Shown here one piece after another: positions 33,923 to 41,543 of a stretch of DNA of 64,000 nt. This DNA is from Amorphoplanes digitatis (GTDB taxonomy: Bacteria; Actinomycetota; Actinomycetes; Mycobacteriales; Micromonosporaceae). The stretch is from contig NZ_JACHNH010000001.1 of NCBI RefSeq assembly GCF_014205335.1, forward strand, positions 4,892,501 to 4,956,500, read 5' to 3'. Position numbers and translations under genes: made by a program. Below the pieces are notes generated by a model. It was not told the DNA's origin, made no database searches, and saw nothing but the letters and a program-made list of their open reading frames with translations. The first letter of the stretch is position 1. Each line of letters begins with the position of its first letter.

Positions 33923-33985
33923 TGCTACAACGGTGGGTAAGCGCATTGGCACCCAGTTGTTGAACAGATTTCGGAGGTGGAACCG

Positions 33986-34429
33986 ATGTTGGTGCGCACA
34001 GACCCGTTCCAGGAGCTCGACCGTCTCACCCGGCAGATGTTCGGTGACCCTCAGCCCGGCACCTGGTCTCGGCCGGTCGCGATGCCGTTGGACGCATACC
34101 GCACCGGTGACGAGTTCATCGTGGCGTTCGACCTGCCCGGCGTGACACCGGACAGCATCGATGTCGACATCGAGCGCAACGTGCTGACGGTCAAGGCCGA
34201 GCGGCGGCCGCTTGATCTCGGTGACGACGCGCAGCTGCACACGTCGGAACGGCCGCTGGGTGTGTTCTCCCGACAGCTGATCCTGTCCGATGTGCTCGAC
34301 AGCGAGCGCATCCAGGCCGGTTACGACAACGGTGTACTCGTCCTGCGTATCCCGGTGCTGGAGAAGGCCAAGCCCCGCAAGGTCAACGTCGCGGTCAGCA
34401 CCGGCGGACCGACCGCGATCGACGTCTGA
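33986..34429 (+). CDS. Hsp20/alpha-crystallin small heat-shock protein
   Basis: A 147-residue protein with an N-terminal arm (RTDPFQELDRLTRQMFG) and an alpha-crystallin domain (about 35-135; DEFIVAFDLPGVTPDSIDVDIE, ending GVLVLRIPVLEKAKPRKV with the IxI/V-type C-terminal anchor). Such proteins form oligomers that hold unfolding proteins in an ATP-independent way. ATG 33986 is chosen because GGAGGT lies 7 nt upstream; GTG 33977 overlaps that RBS. It is divergent from the putative regulator, and a strong bidirectional terminator lies 229 bp after the stop. Confidence 0.95.
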   Translation: MLVRTDPFQELDRLTRQMFGDPQPGTWSRPVAMPLDAYRTGDEFIVAFDLPGVTPDSIDVDIERNVLTVKAERRPLDLGDDAQLHTSERPLGVFSRQLILSDVLDSERIQAGYDNGVLVLRIPVLEKAKPRKVNVAVSTGGPTAIDV

Positions 34430-34657
34430 CCCCGATCCGTCCACCTCGCCAGGCCCTCCTCCGCCGGCACCGCCACGGCGTCCCCCGCCCGGGTCGGCCC
34501 GCCCAGCCACACCCACCATCCATATCGGACGGCCATACGCGGGCGGAACACCCACACGGCGCCAGGACCGGCGGCAACGCGCCCCGCCATGGCCATCAGG
34601 GACAACAGTGAAGGGACGGTGACCACACGAGGACGAAACGACCGAACGAACCATGAC

Positions 34658-34690
34658 GCGAGGACCCCGACGATTCGTCGGGGTCCTCGC
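34658..34690. terminator. Bidirectional terminator between hsp20 and pectin methylesterase
   Basis: GCGAGGACCCCGAC pairs perfectly (14 bp) with GTCGGGGTCCTCGC around a 5-nt loop, 36 bp from the end of the convergent methylesterase gene. The 228 bp between hsp20 and this hairpin hold nothing I recognise. Confidence 0.75.
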
Positions 34691-34725
34691 ACGTGACCGA
34701 TCTGGACTACCGTGGCCCCGTACGG

Positions 34726-35781
34726 TCAGCAGTGCGGGGACCAGCCGTCGGTGCCGGCCAGGTACGCCGCCGGCCGGTAGTCCTCGGACTGTTCGTCGGT
34801 CAGTTGGGGGCGGTCCGGCGTCACCAGGGCGCCGGGGCCGCGGTTGTGGTACTCCGCGAAGCGGGCGTCGCGCCAGGGCCAGGTGCCGAAGTCGGTCCAG
34901 GGCGCCGGGCCGATGTGTGCGCCGAGCACCGAGTCGCGGATCACCGTCTGGCCGATGGCGTTCGGGTCCTGGCTGGGGTGCCAGGGCCGGCCGAGATACA
35001 CGCTGGCGGGCGGGGCGTCGGAGGTGAACGCGCAGCCCGCGAAGAGCAGGCCGTACGGGTTGGTCACGCTCGTGCTCGGCGCGGTGACGTAGCCGTTGTT
35101 CGTCGTCGAGCCGCGGGTGAGCGAGTGGATCCGGCAGCGGTCGAAGACGGCCGTGCCGCGGCCGAAGACGAAGTCGACGTCGCCCTCGACGTAGCAGCGG
35201 TGCAGGTAGATCCGGGACGGTACGGCCGCGGCGGGGCTGTTGAGGTAGAGGGTGTCCTGGTTGCCGAGGAACCGGACGTTGTCGAAGACGAGCCGGTCGG
35301 CGCGGCTGAGCAGCGCCACGGCCTGCCTCGCGGTGATCTCCGGATGCGCGGCCTCGTCGAACGAGTTGGCGAACGTCAGGTTGGTGGCGGTGAAGTCCGC
35401 GGCGTCGACGGTGACCGAGGCGCTGCCGGAGGTGCCCCAGGTGCCGCCGTCCGGGCGGGGTGTGCCGCTGGCGCGGTCGTCGGTGATGACGACCCGCCCC
35501 GGGTCGGCGCCGCGGCCGCGTAGCAGGATGTTCGGCTTGTCCGCCGGGACGATGACCTGCCCGGCGTAGACGCCCGGCCTGATGTCGATGGTGAAGCGCG
35601 TCCCGGTGCCGGGCGGCACGGCGTCCACCGCCGCCTGGACGGTCGTGACGTCGCCGCTGCCGTCGGCGGCGACGACCAGCCTCGTCCGCTCGCGCGCCCG
35701 GGCCGCGCCCCCAGTGGCGAGGCTCGCGGCGAGCGCGGTGCCGGAGGTCGCGGCGAGCCGGATGAGGGTGCGGCGTTGCAT
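34726..35781 (-). CDS. Secreted pectin methylesterase (CE8), second copy
   Basis: A 351-residue precursor with a Tat-type signal (QRRTLIRLAATSG) and a single CE8 beta-helix, without a binding module. Active-site segments are LGNQDTLYL and GDVDFVFGRGTAVF (catalytic Asp pair) and LGRPWHPSQ. The C-terminus YLAGTDGWSP parallels the first enzyme (YLAGTDGWNP), so the two share family ancestry, but overall they are quite different and this one lacks the ricin module. It de-esterifies pectin outside the cell. A 20-bp palindrome overlaps its leader, and GGGAGG lies just upstream of ATG 35781. Confidence 0.93.
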   Translation of the reverse strand: MQRRTLIRLAATSGTALAASLATGGAARARERTRLVVAADGSGDVTTVQAAVDAVPPGTGTRFTIDIRPGVYAGQVIVPADKPNILLRGRGADPGRVVITDDRASGTPRPDGGTWGTSGSASVTVDAADFTATNLTFANSFDEAAHPEITARQAVALLSRADRLVFDNVRFLGNQDTLYLNSPAAAVPSRIYLHRCYVEGDVDFVFGRGTAVFDRCRIHSLTRGSTTNNGYVTAPSTSVTNPYGLLFAGCAFTSDAPPASVYLGRPWHPSQDPNAIGQTVIRDSVLGAHIGPAPWTDFGTWPWRDARFAEYHNRGPGALVTPDRPQLTDEQSEDYRPAAYLAGTDGWSPHC

Positions 35782-35790
35782 GGAACCTCC

Positions 35791-35810
35791 CGAGGTAAGC
35801 GCTTACCTCG
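35791..35810. promoter_or_regulatory. LacI-type operator before pectin methylesterase
   Basis: CGAGGTAAGCGCTTACCTCG, a perfect 20-bp palindrome with an AAGCGCTT centre. It lies 9 bp upstream of the start and runs into the ribosome-binding region, so a bound repressor would block initiation. Confidence 0.8.
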
Positions 35811-35846
35811 GACCATAGGCCTGCCAGTGATGTTCGTCAATGGATT

Positions 35847-35876
35847 GGCCGAGCCCCCGCATGTGGGGACTCGGCC
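35847..35876 (-). terminator. Terminator of the FG-GAP-like gene
   Basis: GGCCGAG-x-CCCC pairs with GGGG-x-CTCGGCC around a short loop. It lies 27 bp downstream of the stop of the minus-strand repeat protein gene. Confidence 0.6.
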
Positions 35877-35902
35877 ATGTCGCCGTCAGGCGCCGTGCGT
35901 GG

Positions 35903-36976
35903 TCACCAGAGGACGCCCGGCTGCGGGATCTCCGCGCCGACGGCGAAGAAGTCGTGCCACTTCCAGCCCGTACCGGCGAAGCCCGAGCCGGTGGAGCGGG
36001 CCACGTAGACGTCGGCGGCAGCGCCCCGGGTGAACGTCACGATGTCGTCGCGCCCGTCGCCGGTGAAGTCGCCGGTGCCCGGGATCTCGGAGCCGACGGC
36101 GAAGAAGTCGTGCCACTTCCAGCCCGTGCCGACGAAGCCGGAACCGGTCGACCGCGCGACGTAGACGTCCGCGGCCGCGCCCCGGGTGAAGGTCACGATG
36201 TCGTCCCGGCCGTCATGGTTGAAGTCGCCGACGGACGGCAGTTCCGAGCCGACCGCGAAGAAGTCGTGCCACTTCCAGCCCGTACCGACGAAGCCCGAGC
36301 CGGTGGAGCGGGCCACGTAGACGTCGGCGGCAGCGCCCCGGGTGAACGTCACGATGTCGTCCTTGCCGTCGCCGGTGAAGTCGCCCACCGCCGGGATCTC
36401 CGCGCCGACGGCGAAGAAGTCGTGCCACTTCCAGCCCGTACCGACGAAGCGGGTGCCGGTGGACAGCGCCACGTAGACGTCCGCGGCCGCGCCGCGGGTG
36501 AACGTCACGATGTCGTCTTTTCCGTCGCCGTTGAAGTCGCCGACGGCCGGCGTCTCCGAGCCGACCGCGAAGAAGTCATGCCACTTCACGCCGGTGCCCC
36601 GGAAGGACGAGCCTGTCGACAATGCGACATAGACGTCGGCCGCCGCGCCCCGGGTGAACGTCGCGATGTCGTCCTTTCCGTCGCCGTTGAAATCTCCGAC
36701 CAATGGCGTTTCGGTGCCGGCGGCGAAATAGTCGTGCCATTTCACGCCGGTGCCGCGGAAGGACGAACCGTTCGACAACGCGACGTACACGTCGGCGGAC
36801 GCACCGCGGGTGAAGGTGACTATGTCGTCGCGGCCGTCACCGTTGAAATCCCCCGCCACGCCGCTGAATCCGCCGCCGGGCGGCGGCGCGGCGGCCGCCG
36901 GCAGGCTCTGTAGCTGAGCCGCGACGGTTACGGCCGCGATTGCCGATAGCGCCAGGAGGCGCCGGTTCCCGAGCAT
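35903..36976 (-). CDS. Secreted FG-GAP/VCBS-like repeat protein
   Basis: A 357-residue precursor: signal peptide (about 1-30), then six tandem repeats of 52 residues (about 42-353), each beginning GDFNGDGRDDIVTFTRG with a DxNxDGxDD calcium-type loop and containing KWHDFFAVG. Seven such blades form a beta-propeller in FG-GAP proteins; six repeats plus the N-terminal part could close a ring. There is no catalytic domain, so a binding or scaffold role outside the cell is likely; the ligand is unknown. ATG 36976 follows GGGGAG; an upstream ATG (37024) would add a non-signal extension. It is monocistronic. Confidence 0.85.
   Translation of the reverse strand: MLGNRRLLALSAIAAVTVAAQLQSLPAAAAPPPGGGFSGVAGDFNGDGRDDIVTFTRGASADVYVALSNGSSFRGTGVKWHDYFAAGTETPLVGDFNGDGKDDIATFTRGAAADVYVALSTGSSFRGTGVKWHDFFAVGSETPAVGDFNGDGKDDIVTFTRGAAADVYVALSTGTRFVGTGWKWHDFFAVGAEIPAVGDFTGDGKDDIVTFTRGAAADVYVARSTGSGFVGTGWKWHDFFAVGSELPSVGDFNHDGRDDIVTFTRGAAADVYVARSTGSGFVGTGWKWHDFFAVGSEIPGTGDFTGDGRDDIVTFTRGAAADVYVARSTGSGFAGTGWKWHDFFAVGAEIPQPGVLW
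35918..36853 (-). repeat. Six tandem 156-bp coding repeats
   Basis: The six 52-codon units of the FG-GAP-like gene are also highly similar at DNA level; for example, the run encoding HDFFAVG recurs with few changes. This suggests recent internal expansion. Confidence 0.8.
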
Positions 36977-37129
36977 CTTTCTCCCCGTTCTCGTGATGGA
37001 CGTTTCCGAGTGGAAGACGCCCATAAACTAGCTCCGAGCGGGGCCGATAACACTATTCAGTCTGCTAGCCGTCTATACCAGGGAAAATCCGCATAACGCA
37101 GGCGCCGGCGGTAGGCTCGCCCGCGCGGA

Positions 37130-37156
37130 AATGGGCGGAGGATTCCTCCGCCCATT
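37130..37156 (-). terminator. Terminator of the ricin-like gene
   Basis: AATGGGCGGAGG pairs perfectly with CCTCCGCCCATT around a 3-nt loop, 12 bp after the stop of the minus-strand gene ending at 37169. Confidence 0.7.
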
Positions 37157-37168
37157 CACCGGGTCCCG

Positions 37169-37681
37169 CTACGGCCGGTTGCCGCCCTCCGCCTGCCCGT
37201 GCCAGCGCCGCGAGGGGACGTCGGCGCAGGTGCCCTGCACCACGGCGCCGGCACCGGCGGCCGTCACGCAGCGGCCGCTGACGACGCTGCGCATGAGGAA
37301 CGTGTCCCCGGCGCCGTCGAGCAGGCGCCAGCGGCGCGTCGGCGCGTCGTCGCAGCGGAACTGGACGATCGCCGGGCCGCGGGAGGCGGTGAGGCAGCCG
37401 CCGCTGCGCAGATTCTGGATCTGGAAGAGCCCGTCCATGGTGGCGAGCCGCATCCGCCACAGCGCGGACGCGTCCGGCCGGCACGGGCCCTGCACGGCAC
37501 GGCCGGTGCCGGCGACCACCCGCAGGCAGTTCCGGCTGCCGATGTTGACGAGCAGGAAGCCTTTGACGACGTCGGTCGGGCCCGGCGGCGGTCCGGCCTC
37601 GGCGGCGGCGCCCGGCGTCAGCAGGCCGGCGGCGAGCAGAACGGTCACCGCGGTGGACAGGAAACGGCGGCGAACTGACAT
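37169..37681 (-). CDS. Small secreted ricin-type beta-trefoil protein
   Basis: A 170-residue precursor with a signal peptide (about 1-28). The rest forms a single beta-trefoil-like domain with three Cys-containing repeats (RNCLRVVAG, GGCLTASRG, GRCVTAAGAG), each followed by a QxxC and RRW-type end. Such stand-alone lectin-like proteins bind carbohydrate; no enzyme domain is present. It is divergent in sequence from the two identical ricin modules at 28.5 and 29.9 kb. AAAGG lies 8 nt before ATG 37681. It is divergent from a TetR gene 150 bp away. Confidence 0.75.
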   Translation of the reverse strand: MSVRRRFLSTAVTVLLAAGLLTPGAAAEAGPPPGPTDVVKGFLLVNIGSRNCLRVVAGTGRAVQGPCRPDASALWRMRLATMDGLFQIQNLRSGGCLTASRGPAIVQFRCDDAPTRRWRLLDGAGDTFLMRSVVSGRCVTAAGAGAVVQGTCADVPSRRWHGQAEGGNRP

Positions 37682-37831
37682 GACAGTACCTTTCGGACAA
37701 GGACTTCGGTCGCATCGCACGTTATCCGCAGAACCCTTTGTATTCGGTGATATCGGGCGAATCGTCATTCGCGTTTCGACGGCCGGGTTTGCTCTAGGCT
37801 GATCGGCAGCGGCGACTGTGGAGGGAGAACG

Positions 37832-38527
37832 GTGTCCGAGACGACTCGTTTCGATCAGCGCATTCCGGGATCGCGGTCCGCCACCGATCCGGACCGTTTG
37901 CTGCCCCGGGGCCGCCACGATCTGCCGCGCGAGTTCGTCAGCCGGACCCAGCGCGACCGGCTGATCGACGCGATGGCCCGCACGGTCGCCGAACTCGGAT
38001 ACGCGAATGCCTCGCTGGGCGATGTCTGCGCGGCCGCCGGAGTGTCCACCCGCGCGTTCTACGAGCATTTCGTGGACAAGGAGGCGTGCTTCCTGGCCGC
38101 CTTCGACCTGGGGGTCTCGCTGCTGCAACGCGCCGTCGCCGAGGCGTACGCCCGGCCGGCCCGCTGGCCGCAGCGGATGCACCACGGGCTGGACACCCTG
38201 GTGCGCATCCTCGCCGCGGAGCCGGCGTTCGCCTCCCTCGCGGTGGTCGAGGTGCTCGCCGCCGGCCCGCGGGCCCGGGCCTGCCGCCGGCGGCTGCTGG
38301 ACGCCTACAAGGTGTTCTTCACCGAGGCGCCGCACCGGGCCGGAACGCCGCCGGTGCCGCCGGGGGTGACCGACGCCGTCATCGCGGGGGTGTACGGCGT
38401 CATCTACGACTTCGTGTCGACGGGCCGGGCGACCGAGCTGCCCGAGCAGCTGCCGGCCCTGACCTATTTGGTCGTCGTCCCGTTCCTGGGCCCGGCGGCC
38501 GCCGCCCGGGCGGCCGACGGGCAGTAG
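37832..38527 (+). CDS. TetR-family regulator
   Basis: A 231-residue protein with a 35-residue polar N-terminal extension, then the helix-turn-helix (SLGDVCAAAGVSTRAFYEHFVDKEACF) and an unknown ligand domain. The GTG start at 37832 follows GGAGGGAGAA. It converges with the secreted Thr/Pro/Glu-repeat protein gene and lies near the DUF6230-type gene. I recall DUF6230 genes next to tetR genes in other actinobacteria, so it may control them. The palindrome at 40151 is one possible target; none is seen in its own promoter. Confidence 0.88.
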   Translation: MSETTRFDQRIPGSRSATDPDRLLPRGRHDLPREFVSRTQRDRLIDAMARTVAELGYANASLGDVCAAAGVSTRAFYEHFVDKEACFLAAFDLGVSLLQRAVAEAYARPARWPQRMHHGLDTLVRILAAEPAFASLAVVEVLAAGPRARACRRRLLDAYKVFFTEAPHRAGTPPVPPGVTDAVIAGVYGVIYDFVSTGRATELPEQLPALTYLVVVPFLGPAAAARAADGQ

Positions 38528-38558
38528 GGCCCGCCCCGCCGACCGGCAGGGCGGACCC
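38527..38558. terminator. Hairpin between convergent TetR and secreted-protein genes
   Basis: GGGCCCGCCC pairs with GGGCGGACCC at 9 of 10 positions around a 12-nt loop, directly after the TetR stop and 19 bp from the convergent stop. Confidence 0.5.
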
Positions 38559-38576
38559 GCACCGCGAGGTGACGGA

Positions 38577-39440
38577 CTACTCCGTCGGGGTGGGCTCGGC
38601 CGTCGGGGTCGGCTCCTCGGTGGGTGTCGGCTCCTCGGTCGGGGTGGGCTCCTCGGTCGGTGTCGGCTCGGCCGTCGGGGACGGCTCCTCGGTCGGGGTC
38701 GGCTCGGTGGTCGGTGTCTCGGTCGGCTCGGGAACCACGGCCGCCGACACGGTGATCTGCTGCGTCGGGTCCGTGGTGTCGGTGACCGCGTAGCGGGCGC
38801 TGAACGTCGCCGTGGTCGCGCCGGTCGGGCAGGTCAGCCCGCCGGTGACCCGGATCGGCAGCGCGACGCCGGCCGAGAAGTCGAGCACCGGCGAGCCGGT
38901 CGCGGTGCCCGGCACCCACGGCCCGCTGATCGACGCCGGCCCGTCCGGCGCCACGGTGACCACGCAGGACGCGAGGCCCGAGATGGTGGTGACCACGCCG
39001 GCCTTCGGGATGGTCATGGTGCCGGTGGAGCCCGCCGGGTCGTACTGCAACGCGAAGGTCCAGGCGCCGTTCGTCGAGTTGGAGACCGTGCGGGCGGTGG
39101 TGAACAGGACGTTCGTCGGGCAGGCGCCGCCGTTGTTGGCGAAGGTCGGCGGGGTCAGCGGGGAGACGACCGGGCCGTCGGTGCTGGTGTTGGCGGGCTC
39201 GGCGGGCACCGCGCCGGTGTTCACCGACTGGTTGCACGTCACGGTGGTGGTGCTCACCTTGAAGACGGCGGTGCTGCCGGCCACCAGCGAGGCGTTGTAG
39301 CTGTGCCCGGCCGGGCCGACCGTGGTCGCGGCGGCGGCCTGCGCCGGGCCGGCCTGGAGGGTCGTCAGGCCGGCACCCGCCAGGACGGCGACGGCTACCA
39401 GCGCCGACCGGCGCACGGTACGGGAACGGGGAGGGACCAT
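38577..39440 (-). CDS. Secreted protein with C-terminal Thr-Pro-Glu repeats
   Basis: A 287-residue precursor: signal peptide (about 1-37), a beta-rich extracellular domain of about 190 residues with several Cys (TCNQS, GGACPTN, SCVVTV, LTCPTG), and a low-complexity tail of about eight TPTEEP-like hexapeptides. Many Actinobacteria use such Thr/Pro/Glu tails as wall-spanning stalks, but no LPxTG sorting signal or membrane anchor follows; the protein simply ends. The function is unknown. It lies downstream of the DUF6230-type gene on the same strand (34 bp gap), so the two are probably co-transcribed. Confidence 0.75.
   Translation of the reverse strand: MVPPRSRTVRRSALVAVAVLAGAGLTTLQAGPAQAAAATTVGPAGHSYNASLVAGSTAVFKVSTTTVTCNQSVNTGAVPAEPANTSTDGPVVSPLTPPTFANNGGACPTNVLFTTARTVSNSTNGAWTFALQYDPAGSTGTMTIPKAGVVTTISGLASCVVTVAPDGPASISGPWVPGTATGSPVLDFSAGVALPIRVTGGLTCPTGATTATFSARYAVTDTTDPTQQITVSAAVVPEPTETPTTEPTPTEEPSPTAEPTPTEEPTPTEEPTPTEEPTPTAEPTPTE
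38580..38730 (-). repeat. 18-bp tandem coding repeats (TPTEEP)
   Basis: About eight hexapeptide units of the form (T/S)PT(E/A)EP are encoded by near-identical 18-bp units. Such arrays readily change copy number by slippage. Confidence 0.85.
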
Positions 39441-39474
39441 CTCGATCTCCTTGGATCGTGGTGGAGGTACGGGC

Positions 39475-40131
39475 TCAGAAGCACTCGTCCTTGCCCCAGC
39501 GCAGCCGCAGTGACAGGCCGGTGAGGTTGAATTCGCCGGCGGTCGTCGCCCAGGCCACCTGCTTGAGGTCGGTGATGACGACCGTGTCGGCCTGCTGGCT
39601 GAAGAAGCCCTGGCGGCGCTGGGCGATCTCGGCCGGGTCGTTGACCGGCCCCTTGTCGAGAGTGGCCGCGTCGCGGCCGATCTCCATGCCGCGGAAGCTG
39701 GCGTTGCCGTCGAGGGCCGACATGTCGACCACCATGTTCGTGGCGGTCACCGGGTCCCGCCCGGTGCCGGCCTTGATCTTCAGGGTCACCGAGCCGAAGT
39801 CGCCGAGATCGGTGACGACCGACTGGCAGAGGTTTGTCAGCTTCGCGGTCTTCATGGCCGAGACCGCGACCGGCTCCGGCTGCTGCGACGACGGGTCGCC
39901 GCCGGGCTCGGTGCGGGCGTCGACCGTGCCGTACTGCACGAAGCCGGTCGCCTCGAGCCGGTCCGCGCTGACCTTGAACTGCTGGCCGGACACGGAGAAC
40001 GAGGCCGCGAGCGCGCCGTTGGACATCAGGGTCAGCAGGCCCAGCACCGCCGCGGCGCTGAGTCCGAACAGGATCCCGAACCGGCCCCAGCGGGTGCGGC
40101 CGACGGTCTCGGTCTGATGGGAAGCAAGCAT
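39475..40131 (-). CDS. DUF6230-like secreted/membrane protein
   Basis: A 218-residue protein with a basic N-terminus (RTRWGRFG) and one hydrophobic segment (about 18-43), then an extracytoplasmic domain. That domain starts AASFSVSGQQFKVSADRLEATGF and contains QADTVVITDLKQVAWATTAG, the pattern I recall for DUF6230 proteins of Streptomyces. The biochemical role of the family is unknown. The usual DUF6114 neighbour is absent; a Thr-Pro-Glu-tailed secreted protein follows instead. GGGGGAG precedes ATG 40131. A perfect palindrome 20 bp upstream (40151-40176) is a likely regulator site. Confidence 0.75.
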   Translation of the reverse strand: MLASHQTETVGRTRWGRFGILFGLSAAAVLGLLTLMSNGALAASFSVSGQQFKVSADRLEATGFVQYGTVDARTEPGGDPSSQQPEPVAVSAMKTAKLTNLCQSVVTDLGDFGSVTLKIKAGTGRDPVTATNMVVDMSALDGNASFRGMEIGRDAATLDKGPVNDPAEIAQRRQGFFSQQADTVVITDLKQVAWATTAGEFNLTGLSLRLRWGKDECF

Positions 40132-40150
40132 GGATCTCCCCCAGCGGGTA

Positions 40151-40176
40151 ATCCAGAAAAGATGTTTGTTCTGGAT
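40151..40176. promoter_or_regulatory. Palindrome before DUF6230-like gene
   Basis: ATCCAGAA-N10-TTCTGGAT, a perfect 8-bp-arm inverted repeat, 19 bp upstream of the start. It is a candidate operator for the TetR protein encoded 2.3 kb away or for PucR. Confidence 0.55.
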
Positions 40177-40209
40177 GTCAGGCACGTTAACTCCGGCCAC
40201 AATGCATCG

Positions 40210-41400
40210 TCAAGCATTGAAGTCCGCGGATGCCTTCGGATCGGCGGCCGGCGATTCCAGCCAGGTTCGCAGCGCCCACCACAGTCGCAGCAGCTCCGGC
40301 ACGCTCCGGTGGTCGCCCGGCTCGCCCGCGACGATCGGCACGCCGGTGAGCTCGTGCAGGCGGCGCAGCCGGTATCGGACGGTGTTCGGATGCACGTGCA
40401 GGGCGGTGGCGGTGTGATCCAGGCGCTGACCGTGGTCGAGATAGGCCAGCGCGGTCGACGCCAGCTCCCGGTGGAAGTCGTCGGCAGCCCGCAGCTCGCC
40501 GAGGAACGCCGCGCTGTTCAGGCCCGCCAGCAGCGGCTGCGCCGTCAGTGCGAGGTCGACGGCGTGGTCCATGAGCAGGTGCGGGCCCCGGCGCGGCGAA
40601 CGGGCCGCCAGCGGCAGGGCGGCCAGGCAGAGCCCGTACATCGACGGGAGCTCGCTCAGCGGCGCGGCGGGGCCGGCGACGACGAGCAGGTCCGTCTCGC
40701 AGCCCGCCGGCAGCCGGTGCGTGAGCGCGGCCAGGCGGCCGCCGACCGTACCGCAGACTCCGCCCGCGGCCGCCAGCCGGCGGCCCGCCGGGCGCAGCCG
40801 CGCGGGGTCGCCGACCTCGGCGACCAGGCAGTGGTAGCGGCCGTCCGGGCGCAGGCCCACCCGGGCGAGCTCCGCCGGCGACGGCTCGGGCTCCTCGCCG
40901 AGCAGCAGCCCGCGCAGCACCCGGTCGCCGGCGTCCGCCCGGTCGCCGGCGAGGTCCCGCTCCGCCGCGCGATGGCCGGAGATCACGTGGCGCTCGAGCG
41001 CGCCCAGGTAGCGGTCCATGTCCAGCAGCACCTCGAGCAGCAGGCCGTCCGGGATGTCCGCGGCCCGGGCCCGTTGCACGGCGATCTCCAGCGCCCGGGT
41101 ACGCCCCGCCTGCACGGCGCCGAGCAGCCCGCCGATCGAGATGCCCTGCGCGGCCCGGTCGGCGCCGAGGCGGGCGGCCTCGGCGAAATCGCGCTCGCTG
41201 GGATCGCCGGACCGCTCGAACGAGGCAAGCCCGGCCGCGAACAGGATCGCTACGTGGCGCCGGGTCTCCGCCGGCGGCAGCCGGGCCACCTCCGGCGCCT
41301 GCGCCCGGGCCGCCTCGACCAGCTCGTCGACGATCCGTTCGTCGGCCGCCATGTCCCACAGCACCTTGAGGAACACGTCGCCCCGCGTCGTCAGCGCCAT
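40210..41400 (-). CDS. PucR-type transcriptional regulator
   Basis: A 396-residue regulator. The C-terminus carries the PucR/CdaR helix-turn-helix (LDHGQRLDHTATALHVHPNTVRYRLRRLHELTG). The N-terminal two-thirds are helical (RsbRD/GGDEF-like region of CdaR proteins; EARAR-rich). Such proteins activate genes for purine, sugar-acid or amino-acid use, or for secondary metabolism; the ligand is unknown. ATG 41400 with GGGAG upstream is preferred over a start at 41469. It is divergent from the beta-propeller gene, with a GC-rich inverted repeat in the shared region. Confidence 0.85.
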   Translation of the reverse strand: MALTTRGDVFLKVLWDMAADERIVDELVEAARAQAPEVARLPPAETRRHVAILFAAGLASFERSGDPSERDFAEAARLGADRAAQGISIGGLLGAVQAGRTRALEIAVQRARAADIPDGLLLEVLLDMDRYLGALERHVISGHRAAERDLAGDRADAGDRVLRGLLLGEEPEPSPAELARVGLRPDGRYHCLVAEVGDPARLRPAGRRLAAAGGVCGTVGGRLAALTHRLPAGCETDLLVVAGPAAPLSELPSMYGLCLAALPLAARSPRRGPHLLMDHAVDLALTAQPLLAGLNSAAFLGELRAADDFHRELASTALAYLDHGQRLDHTATALHVHPNTVRYRLRRLHELTGVPIVAGEPGDHRSVPELLRLWWALRTWLESPAADPKASADFNA

Positions 41401-41414
41401 CTTCGCTCCCGGAA

Positions 41415-41448
41415 GCCGGCCGGTTGTCCGTGCCGCACAACGGCCGGC
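41415..41448. promoter_or_regulatory. Inverted repeat between PucR and beta-propeller genes
   Basis: GCCGGCCGGTTGT (41415-41427) and ACAACGGCCGGC (41437-41448) pair over 12 bp with one bulged base. It is a possible PucR site or a leader hairpin. A smaller GTTAC-N6-GTAAC lies at 41504-41519. Confidence 0.4.
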
Positions 41449-41543
41449 CCGGATGTTGGCGACCGGCACCTATCGACAGCCGCCGATTCAGTATTACCTA
41501 TGCGTTACCGCAAAGTAACAACGCCGGCGTTCAGGAGAGTCCC

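Noticed and set aside
35918..36853. CRISPR or satellite array
   Set aside because: The 156-bp repeats are in-frame coding units of a secreted protein with a signal peptide and RBS.
38580..38730. CRISPR-like short tandem repeats
   Set aside because: The 18-bp units are contiguous without spacers and encode TPTEEP hexapeptides in frame.
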